From: Acidimicrobiia bacterium
GTDB lineage: Bacteria > Actinomycetota > Acidimicrobiia > Acidimicrobiales > Ilumatobacteraceae
Length of the DNA: 10,485 nucleotides
Assembly (NCBI GenBank): GCA_010030605.1
Contig: RHCK01000026.1
Location: 1 to 10,485, forward strand
Direction: 5' to 3'
Made by a program: the position numbers and the translations under genes. The stretch's first letter is position 1; every line of letters starts with the position of its first letter. Shown in pieces: positions 1 to 6,206 of this stretch. The notes beneath the pieces are model-generated. The model did not search any database. It saw only the letters and a list, made by a program, of their open reading frames with translations, and was not told the origin of the DNA.

Positions 1-986
1 GTGGTGCACGAGCTACCCACTGCGGTCGCCGCACGGTCGGCGCTGAGGCCGAAGGGCGAGCAACCCGACGAGGACACGTCGAGCAGGGTGAAGGGCAACT
101 GTGCCTCGGCGGCCTTGGCCCAGAAGCCGGTGTTCTCGGTGAACGGAGTCGCCACGAGAACATGGACCGCACCAGCAGCCACGAAGTTGCCGACGGCGGT
201 GGCGCCTTCTTCGTTGATGGCGGCGTTGTCGCCGGACACCGAGTTGAGGTTGGCGCGCTCGACGACGAAACCAGCGTCCTCGAGGGTGGCCTGGGCGGCG
301 TCACCGGCGGCGGTGCCACCGGGGGTGTTGTTGGCCAACAGACCCACGGTCGAACCAGCGGCGGCATCGGTGTTCTCGATCCACTGCTTGGCGCCCGCGG
401 CGGCCATCACTTCGGTCGGCGGAACGAGCGAGATCGCCAAACCGGTTTCGAACTCGGCCTGGGTCATCACGTCGCCGTAGAGAATCGGAACGCCAGCGGC
501 GAAGATGCACTCACGAGCGATCGACGACAAACCGGTTCCGTTCACGATCGCGAACAGTTCGTTGTCGATGGTGGCCGCGGCGCACAGAGCGTCGAACGAC
601 GTCTGGTCGAGCGGGTTCCACACGAGGCGAACGAGCTCGATGGTGCGACCATTGATGCCACCGGCCTCGTTGATGTCGTCCATGAACACCTTCCAGCGAT
701 CGAACAGGTGATCAGTGGTCAGGGTCTCGGGAACGACACCGGGCAGCATGGCCCGGACGGCTTCCAGGTCGGCCACGGCGACGCCGATGGAGATGGTGGA
801 TTCGGTGATTCCCACGTCCGAGGCGGTGGGCTCTTCGGCGGGTGCCTCGGTGCTCGGTGCCTCAGTGCTGGGAGCTTCGGTGCTGGGTGCTTCGGTGGTG
901 CTGCCGCCGTCGTCGCCGCCACACGCGGCAATGACCAGCGAGGCTCCAGCGAGCAGTGCGACCGCGAAGCGTGACTGTCTCTTCAT
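1..986 (-). CDS. LivJ-type ABC transporter substrate-binding lipoprotein (partial, 3' end off the window)
   Basis: Predicted extracytoplasmic solute-binding protein of the branched-chain amino acid (HAAT, Peripla_BP_6) type, anchored to the outer face of the membrane by lipid. The ATG at 986-984 is preceded 8 nt upstream by AGAGGGGG. The N-terminus MKRQSRF is followed by a hydrophobic stretch and the lipobox I-A-A-C, with Cys22 as the expected lipidated residue. Residues 30-49 form a Thr/Ser-Glu-Ala-Pro linker. The binding fold begins near residue 59 (GITESTISIGV) and contains the family-typical 'DINEAGGINGRTIEL' region. A Cys pair (in FDALC and ARECIF) could form a disulfide. 328 codons are visible with no stop; family members usually have about 400 residues, so roughly the last fifth is missing. 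It is transcribed away from the permease/ATPase operon and probably feeds that importer. The ligand is not deducible. Confidence 0.93.
   Translation of the reverse strand, partial: MKRQSRFAVALLAGASLVIAACGGDDGGSTTEAPSTEAPSTEAPSTEAPAEEPTASDVGITESTISIGVAVADLEAVRAMLPGVVPETLTTDHLFDRWKVFMDDINEAGGINGRTIELVRLVWNPLDQTSFDALCAAATIDNELFAIVNGTGLSSIARECIFAAGVPILYGDVMTQAEFETGLAISLVPPTEVMAAAGAKQWIENTDAAAGSTVGLLANNTPGGTAAGDAAQATLEDAGFVVERANLNSVSGDNAAINEEGATAVGNFVAAGAVHVLVATPFTENTGFWAKAAEAQLPFTLLDVSSSGCSPFGLSADRAATAVGSSCT
840..899 (-). repeat. Four 15-bp tandem units encoding a (T/S)TEAP linker
   Basis: Four imperfect 15-bp units in tandem encode TTEAP, STEAP, STEAP and STEAP (residues 30-49) just after the lipidated cysteine. 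Such low-complexity acidic, Pro-rich tethers are common behind lipoboxes in actinobacterial binding proteins and hold the domain away from the membrane. The units differ mostly at third codon positions, which suggests selection on the peptide rather than very recent duplication. Copy number could vary between strains. Confidence 0.85.
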
Positions 987-994
987 TCTGGTTT

Positions 995-1002
995 CCCCCT
1001 CT
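995..1002 (-). promoter_or_regulatory. Ribosome binding site of the substrate-binding lipoprotein
   Basis: The minus strand reads AGAGGGGG followed by 8 nt and then ATG. This purine block supports the chosen lipoprotein start, and the signal peptide that follows independently supports it. Confidence 0.6.
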
Positions 1003-1043
1003 AGGAATTGGACGAGACGCACCAAAGGCGCGACCCGTGGGTG

Positions 1044-1049
1044 AGGGTA
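1044..1049 (-). promoter_or_regulatory. Candidate -10 element (TACCCT) for the lipoprotein gene
   Basis: The minus strand reads GTGCTACCCTCACC. TACCCT fits the relaxed actinobacterial -10 pattern TANNNT and would place transcription start roughly 50 nt before the ATG. No good TTGACA-like -35 lies 16-18 nt upstream; that position falls against the edge of the palindrome at 1066-1086, so a bound regulator would contact this promoter. Judged by eye only. Confidence 0.35.
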
Positions 1050-1065
1050 GCACATTCCGGGGGAG

Positions 1066-1107
1066 TTTCTGACGGTGCGTCAGAAAATTCTGACGGTGCG
1101 TCAGAAA
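1066..1107. promoter_or_regulatory. Tandem palindromic operator (two sites, 21 bp apart) between divergent genes
   Basis: Two near-identical palindromes occur back to back. Each has the core TTCTGACG-GTG-CGTCAGAA, with 8-bp arms around a 3-bp centre. The first (1066-1086) extends to 9-bp arms; the second core spans 1088-1106 and is followed by one more A. The repeat period is 21 bp, about two helical turns, so dimers bound at both sites would lie on the same DNA face. The odd-centred inverted repeat with TGACG/CGTCA half-sites resembles operators of dimeric helix-turn-helix repressors such as the TetR family; that family assignment is inference, and no regulator gene is in the window. Its position between two divergent transcription units argues for an operator rather than a terminator. 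Confidence 0.75.
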
Positions 1108-1119
1108 GCCGAAAACGAC

Positions 1120-1125
1120 TACTGT
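1120..1125 (+). promoter_or_regulatory. Candidate -10 element (TACTGT) for the transporter operon
   Basis: TACTGT matches TANNNT and lies 45 nt upstream of the proposed ATG at 1170. The matching -35 position would fall inside the second palindrome (about 1097-1102, no clear TTGACA), so an operator-bound protein would overlap RNA polymerase. Judged by eye only. Confidence 0.35.
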
Positions 1126-1159
1126 GGCGAAGCAAGCAGTCGGGCGTGGGCTCGCGTGT

Positions 1160-1165
1160 GGGGGG
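1160..1165 (+). promoter_or_regulatory. Poly-G ribosome binding site deciding the MFS-LivF start
   Basis: GGGGGG followed by ATCG and the ATG at 1170. The spacing of 4 nt is short and the match to AGGAGG is partial. It still marks the best start, because frames extended further upstream would run through the operator. An in-frame GTG at 1158 is a weaker alternative. Confidence 0.45.
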
Positions 1166-1169
1166 ATCG

Positions 1170-3377
1170 ATGCAGGGTCACGAGGGGGAACGTGCACAAC
1201 CAAGTTCGGCGTCGGCTTTGGCCGCGTCGATCGTGGTCGACGACGCGGTGATGGCCGCGGCGCAGGACGAGGTCTCCGAGGAGGCGTTGGGCGGCTTTCT
1301 CGACTCGGGAGCCGAGCAGATGTCGCTACGGACCGGCTTCAAGGTTGGTGGTGTCGGTATCGCTCTGGTGCTGTTGATCTTCACGATCCTCGAGGAGTTC
1401 GACCGCGTGGCCATGCAGGTGCTCGGTCCCGACATTCAGGAAACCTTGGGCGTGTCGGACACCGTTCTCTTGGGGTTGCAGAGTTTCGGTGGTGTGGTCC
1501 TGGTGTTGGCCACTCTTCCGTTCGCGTGGCTCGCCGACCGTCGATCTCGGGTTCGGGTCATGAGTGGTGCATCCAGTTTGTGGGTCGCCTTCGTCGGTCT
1601 CACCGGAGCCGCGGTGAATCCGTTTCTCATGGGAGTGGCACGTGCTGGGTCCGGGTTCGGAGCCTCGGCGCGCATTCCCATCGGTCCCTCGCTGGTCGCC
1701 GACCAATACCCGCTCGGCATCAGAACGCGTATCTTCGCCATCGAGGCGCTCGGTCGACCCTTGGGGCAAGTGCTCGGTCCGTTGTTCGCCGGCGCGATCG
1801 TCGTTGCGGCCGGTGACGACGCCGGCGATTGGCGCGTCGTTTTCTTCGCCTTGATGATTCCGTCCGCGTTGTCGGTGCTGTGGTCGTTGACGTTGAAGGA
1901 GCCGGTTCGCGGTCAACAGGAGCAAGAGGCGGTGTTGGGCACCGCGCTGACGTCGATCGATGAACCTCCGGTTCGTCTCTCCGCTGCGTTTCAGCGGTTG
2001 AAGAAAGTGCGCACTTTCTATTTCCTTGTGGTCGGCATCGGTGTGCTCGGCTTCGCATTGGTCGCCGTGCCCGGAGCTTTCAACCTTCTTCTCGAAGACG
2101 CTTATGGATACAGCGCGTTCAAGCGCGGTTGGTTGGGTGCGGTCACGTGGTCGGGTGCGTTGATTGGTATCCCCATCGCAGGGCGCGTGGGCGATCGTTT
2201 GTTCCGCCGTAATCCACCGAGTTCGTTGAAGATGATGGGTGGTTTCATCCTGTTGTACGGACTCTTCGTGACCGTCGGTCTTCGCTTCCATGATCCGGTC
2301 GTGATGATTGCTCTGGTGACCATCGGTTACTCGTTCCAAGGCATGGCCTTCACCCAAGTCGGTCCGGCGATCTCCTCGATCATTCCGTACCAGATGCGTT
2401 CGCAAGCCTTCGCCATGGTGGGCGTCTACATCTTCCTCATGGGCGGTTTCTTCGGTGGACTCCTGGCCGGTGCTCTGTCGGATGCACACGGCGAGCGAAC
2501 GGCTCTCACGTCGATCGTTCCGCCCGCGGCGCTTCTCGGTGGTCTTCTCATCATCTACGGCAGTCGATACATGAAGCGCGACATCGCGCTCACCGTCGCC
2601 GAACTGAAGGAACAGCAAGAGGAGCGCGTACGGCTGGCCTCCGATCCCGGCAACGTGCCGGTGCTTCAGGTGCGCAACGTCGATGTGAGCTACGGCAATC
2701 TTCAGGTTCTCTTCGACGTCGGGTTCGATGTGCGCAAGGGTGAGGTGCTCGCTCTTCTCGGAACCAATGGTGCGGGTAAGTCCACCATCCTTCGTGCCAT
2801 CTCCGGTTTGGTCATGCCTGATCGTGGAGTCATTCGCATGAACGGTCGAACGATCACGCTCGTCGATCCTCAATTCCGCACGTCCATGGGGTTGGTGCAA
2901 ATTCCGGGTGGCGAAGCGGTGTTCCCGACGATGACCGTCGCCGAGAATCTCGCGATTTGGTCGCGTCAGATCGCCGACGTCGACAAACGCCGACAGAAAT
3001 TGCGCGAAGTCGATGAAACGTTCGCCGTTCTGCGCGAACGCGCCGATCAGAAAGCCGGTTCGTTGTCGGGCGGGCAACAACAGATGCTCGCGTTGGCCAA
3101 AGCGGTCATGCTCGAGCCGGAACTGTTGTGCATCGACGAGTTGTCGCTCGGTCTCGCGCCGGTGGTGGTGCAGGACATCCTGCAGGTGGTCGAACGCCTG
3201 AAGGCGCAAGGCACCACGATGGTGATCGTGGAGCAGTCGGTGAACGTGGCGCTGTCGATCGCCGATCGCGCGGTCTTCATGGAGCGCGGACAGGTGAAGT
3301 TCGAGGGTCCGGCCAAGGACCTTCTCGAGCGCGGCGATCTGTTGCGAGCGGTCTTCTTGTCCGGAGCGGGAGCGTGA
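1170..3377 (+). CDS. MFS transporter domain fused to LivF-type ABC ATPase
   Basis: 735-residue fusion. Residues 1-50 are hydrophilic. Residues 51-470 form a 12-helix Major Facilitator Superfamily domain: six helices, a cytoplasmic loop (about 250-290, ending in RLKKVR), then six more. The loop after helix 2 carries an MFS motif-A-like LADRRSR (Asp123). After a charged linker (ELKEQQEERVR), residues 497-735 are an ABC ATPase with Walker A GTNGAGKST (531-539), signature LSGGQ (632-636) and Walker B with Asp656-Glu657. The 'SLGLAP' after Walker B and VEQS at the switch position (Gln instead of His) identify the LivF subgroup of HAAT importers. Two departures stand out: LVQIPGGEAVFP has Gly at the usual Q-loop Gln/Glu position, and 'DEL' replaces the usual 'DEP'. 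The next gene supplies LivH, LivM and LivG, so the ATPase half most likely pairs with that LivG domain. The MFS half may transport independently or scaffold the complex; this is unknown. The stop overlaps the next start (TGATG). Confidence 0.92.
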   Translation: MQGHEGERAQPSSASALAASIVVDDAVMAAAQDEVSEEALGGFLDSGAEQMSLRTGFKVGGVGIALVLLIFTILEEFDRVAMQVLGPDIQETLGVSDTVLLGLQSFGGVVLVLATLPFAWLADRRSRVRVMSGASSLWVAFVGLTGAAVNPFLMGVARAGSGFGASARIPIGPSLVADQYPLGIRTRIFAIEALGRPLGQVLGPLFAGAIVVAAGDDAGDWRVVFFALMIPSALSVLWSLTLKEPVRGQQEQEAVLGTALTSIDEPPVRLSAAFQRLKKVRTFYFLVVGIGVLGFALVAVPGAFNLLLEDAYGYSAFKRGWLGAVTWSGALIGIPIAGRVGDRLFRRNPPSSLKMMGGFILLYGLFVTVGLRFHDPVVMIALVTIGYSFQGMAFTQVGPAISSIIPYQMRSQAFAMVGVYIFLMGGFFGGLLAGALSDAHGERTALTSIVPPAALLGGLLIIYGSRYMKRDIALTVAELKEQQEERVRLASDPGNVPVLQVRNVDVSYGNLQVLFDVGFDVRKGEVLALLGTNGAGKSTILRAISGLVMPDRGVIRMNGRTITLVDPQFRTSMGLVQIPGGEAVFPTMTVAENLAIWSRQIADVDKRRQKLREVDETFAVLRERADQKAGSLSGGQQQMLALAKAVMLEPELLCIDELSLGLAPVVVQDILQVVERLKAQGTTMVIVEQSVNVALSIADRAVFMERGQVKFEGPAKDLLERGDLLRAVFLSGAGA

Positions 3378-6199
3378 TGGCGATGATCGGTTTGGTCTTC
3401 TCCGGAGACATCGTCTTCGACGGTCTCGTGCAAGGTCTCGTGTACGCCTTGGTGGCTTTCGGTCTGCTCTTGATCTATCGCGCCACCGGCGTCATCAACT
3501 TCGCGCACGGACAGATCGGTGCGTTCGGTGGTTATCTGATGGCGGTTCTGCAGATCCGCTACGACGTGGCGTTCGGAGTGTCGCTGCCCATCGCACTGTT
3601 CGCCGGCCTCGTTCTTGGCATGGTGTCCGAACTCATTCTGCGTCGGCTGTTCACGCAGCCGCGACTATTGCTCTTCGTCGCCACGCTGGGTCTGACGCAG
3701 GTGATTCAACTCATCCAGTTGCGCATTCCCATCACGGACGAACAAGCGACCGAGGTCGGTTTCCCCGTCGTGATCTCGGGCAAGTGGGACATCGGCAGCC
3801 TCACTCTGACGGGGCCACAATTGCAGGTTCTCCTGGTCGTACCGGCGCTCATGGTGTTCCTCGGATGGCTGTTCCACAAGAGCGCGTTCGGCATGCAGGT
3901 TCGAGCCACCGCCGACAACTTCTCGGCCGCTCAGTTGGCCGGAATCGGCGTGCGCAAGGTCTCCACCAAGGTGTGGGCGCTGGCCGGAGTGCTGGCCACC
4001 TTGAGCGTGCTGCTCATCACGCCCCTTTATGGCGGATCCATCGGAACGGTTCAAACCGCCATCGGACCCAAGTTGCTGCTTCTGTCCTTGGTGGCGGCCA
4101 TGGTCGGGCGCATGAAATCCTTCGGTTGGACATTGGTCGGCGGACTTGTCGCCGGTCTGATCGATCGTTTGTTGGTGTCGTGGTCGCTCGGCGGTGAGAT
4201 GCCGGCGGGCTCGAACGTGGCGGTTCTCTTCGTGGTGTTGGTGGTCGTGTTGTTCACCACCGGGCGCGGCGAGGCCATGCGCGACAGCGGATGGCAATTG
4301 ACGAACAAGGTCAGAGCGGCTCGGGTCGAGTTGACGCGACATCCGTTGTACCGCGGTCTCACGTTCGGCGGCATGGCCCTGTTGGCTTTCGTGGCGATCA
4401 TGGTGCCGTCGCAACTCGACAAGGCCAGCGACGTGTTGAAGTTCTCGATCGTGCCGATTTATTTGATCGTGGCGTTGTCGGTCACCGTCGTCACCGGATG
4501 GGGAGGTCAGCTCTCGCTCGGTCAATTCGGGTTCGTCGCCCTCGGTTCGTACACCACGATCTATTTCGCGCGCGAGTTGCCATACGGAGTGTCCATCCTC
4601 ATCGGCATGGCTTTCGGAATCGGAGCGGCGATCGTCATCGGCGTTCCGGCTTTGCGCGTCAAGGGCCTTTATCTGGCCGTCATCACCTTGGGCTTTGGGC
4701 TGATGATTCGTTCGTGGTTCCTGGTGGCCGAGAAGGTGGCGCCCGGCGGAGGAGGCGTGGCCAAGCTCGACGTCGATCGGGCCAAGGGCTTCCGATTGTT
4801 GTTCTGGACCGTGAAAGGCAAGGACTTCGACGGCATCTATTACTTCTCGCTCCTGATCGCGGCCGTCGCGATCGTGCTGGTATGGCGTATTCGTCGCACC
4901 GGAATCGGTCGATCGATCATTGCCACCCGCGACAACGAGAACTCGGCGGCCGCGTACACGATCTCGCCGAACCGCGCGAAACTGTTGGCGTTCGCGGTGT
5001 CCGGCGGTCTGGCCGCTTTGGCCGGAGCGCTGTTGCCCCTCGCCGACCGCAGTGCGCAATTCAAGGTCGATGGTTTGGCGTTCGAATTCGAGGATTCGTT
5101 GCGGATCGTCGCGGTCGCCGTCGTCGGTGGCATCGGTTCCATCACCGGTGCCATTCTCGGCACGTTGGTGATCGTCGCTCTTCCCTTGGTCTTCGACGGA
5201 ACGGAGCAAGTCGAACTTTTCGCGAGCGGCGTCGGAATGTTGATCGTGCTGTTGTATTTCCCGAGCGGTCTTATCTCCATCCTGCATTCGTTCCGCGACA
5301 ACCTTCTCGGTTGGATCGCTCGCCGTTCGAACTGGACTCCTCCCGTGCGCGAGCAAGGCGCCGACGTGGCCTCGCTCGGAGGCGCCGCGACCAAGAGCCA
5401 AGTGAACGATCTTCCATTGCGCACCGACGGTCTCAGTGTGAATCTCGGTGGGCGCACCATCGTCGATCAGGTCGCCATCACGGTGAACCCGGGCGAGATC
5501 GTGGGCCTCATCGGCACGAATGGTGCCGGCAAGACGACCATCCTGAACGCGGTCTCGGGGTTGCTGCCGTCGACCGGCGTCGTCGAACTGTTCGGTCGTG
5601 ACATTTCGCGGATGTCGGCGCATCGCCGCGCTCGTTTGGGTCAGGGACGCGCGTTCCAGAACGCCCGACTCTTCGCCTCGCTCACGGTTCGCGAAACGCT
5701 GATGGTGGCGCTCGAGTCGCGTCAGCGATCCTTGCTCGTGCCGTCGATGTTGGCACTCCCGCCGTCACCGATCGCCGAACGTCGCAAGCGTCGCGAGGCC
5801 GACGAGATCATCAGTTATCTCGGGCTCGGTCGTTATGCGGATTCCCTCATGGGTGAGTTGTCGACGGGAACTCGGCGAATCGTCGAACTGGGAGCTCTCA
5901 TCGCCCTCGACTCCAAGCTCTTGCTTCTCGACGAGCCAACCGCCGGCGTGGCACAGCGAGAGACCGAGGCGTTCGGACCGCTGATTCAAACCATTCAACG
6001 CGAGTTGGGTGCGTCGATTCTGATCATCGAACACGACATGCCGATGGTGATGTCGATCTCGAACCGCATCTATTGCCTCGAGGCCGGCCGCGTGATCGCC
6101 GAGGGTGACCCGCAATCCATTCGCACCAACCCGGCCGTGATCGCCAGCTATCTGGGCACCGATGAACGGGCGATCCAGCGCAGTAACACCTCGGAGTAA
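3377..6199 (+). CDS. Three-domain HAAT ABC transporter protein: LivH permease - LivM permease - LivG ATPase
   Basis: 940-residue chain carrying both membrane subunits and one ATPase of a branched-chain-amino-acid-type importer. The LivH-like domain (about 1-300) includes the family hallmark 'INFAHGQIGAFGGY' (NFAHG at 41-45). The LivM-like domain (about 322-650) has the hallmark GWGGQLSLGQFGFVALG near 375-391. The LivG-like ATPase (about 680-930) has Walker A GTNGAGKTT (713-721), Q-loop 'RAFQNARLF', Walker B LLLLDEP (Asp852, Glu853) and switch His886 in EHD. The ABC signature is divergent: LSTGT (828-832) instead of LSGGQ. The start is taken as ATG 3377, which overlaps the upstream TGA by one base, with GGGAG just upstream; GTG 3374 and ATG 3383 are alternatives. 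LivH, LivM and LivG are usually separate proteins (about 290, 320-400 and 250 residues), and the total length here matches their sum. It probably works with the LivF domain of the preceding gene and the divergent lipoprotein. Substrate unknown. Confidence 0.95.
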   Translation: MAMIGLVFSGDIVFDGLVQGLVYALVAFGLLLIYRATGVINFAHGQIGAFGGYLMAVLQIRYDVAFGVSLPIALFAGLVLGMVSELILRRLFTQPRLLLFVATLGLTQVIQLIQLRIPITDEQATEVGFPVVISGKWDIGSLTLTGPQLQVLLVVPALMVFLGWLFHKSAFGMQVRATADNFSAAQLAGIGVRKVSTKVWALAGVLATLSVLLITPLYGGSIGTVQTAIGPKLLLLSLVAAMVGRMKSFGWTLVGGLVAGLIDRLLVSWSLGGEMPAGSNVAVLFVVLVVVLFTTGRGEAMRDSGWQLTNKVRAARVELTRHPLYRGLTFGGMALLAFVAIMVPSQLDKASDVLKFSIVPIYLIVALSVTVVTGWGGQLSLGQFGFVALGSYTTIYFARELPYGVSILIGMAFGIGAAIVIGVPALRVKGLYLAVITLGFGLMIRSWFLVAEKVAPGGGGVAKLDVDRAKGFRLLFWTVKGKDFDGIYYFSLLIAAVAIVLVWRIRRTGIGRSIIATRDNENSAAAYTISPNRAKLLAFAVSGGLAALAGALLPLADRSAQFKVDGLAFEFEDSLRIVAVAVVGGIGSITGAILGTLVIVALPLVFDGTEQVELFASGVGMLIVLLYFPSGLISILHSFRDNLLGWIARRSNWTPPVREQGADVASLGGAATKSQVNDLPLRTDGLSVNLGGRTIVDQVAITVNPGEIVGLIGTNGAGKTTILNAVSGLLPSTGVVELFGRDISRMSAHRRARLGQGRAFQNARLFASLTVRETLMVALESRQRSLLVPSMLALPPSPIAERRKRREADEIISYLGLGRYADSLMGELSTGTRRIVELGALIALDSKLLLLDEPTAGVAQRETEAFGPLIQTIQRELGASILIIEHDMPMVMSISNRIYCLEAGRVIAEGDPQSIRTNPAVIASYLGTDERAIQRSNTSE
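6193..6196 (+). promoter_or_regulatory. Ribosome binding site (GGAG) selecting the reductase start at 6207
   Basis: GGAG lies inside the last codons of the transporter gene, 10 nt before ATG 6207. It favours this start over the in-frame ATG at 6162, which would add 15 residues unlike the family N-terminus and overlap the upstream gene. Confidence 0.5.
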
Positions 6200-6206
6200 G
6201 TCGATC

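Noticed and set aside
162..974. Plus-strand frame with Gly/Val-rich product opposite the lipoprotein gene
   Set aside because: The minus-strand reading has a start, lipobox and binding-protein motifs; the Gly-rich translation is a frame artefact, including the repetitive tail produced by the linker repeats.
1066..1107. Reading the double palindrome as a CRISPR fragment or a terminator
   Set aside because: Only two units with no spacer between them, no Cas genes, and a position upstream of two divergent starts; operator is the better fit.
1008..1169. Upstream extension of the MFS-LivF frame to a TTG at 1008
   Set aside because: The extension would translate straight through both palindromes and the candidate promoter, and has no ribosome binding site; ATG 1170 is preferred.
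1326..3209. Long open frame antisense to the MFS-LivF gene
   Set aside because: It is rich in Arg, His, Gln and Asp with no recognisable domain and lies opposite a gene with clear motifs; such frames are common artefacts of GC-rich coding DNA.
3665..5623. Long open frame antisense to the LivH-LivM-LivG gene
   Set aside because: Low-complexity charged composition, no motif and no supported start; a shadow of the codon bias of the plus-strand gene.
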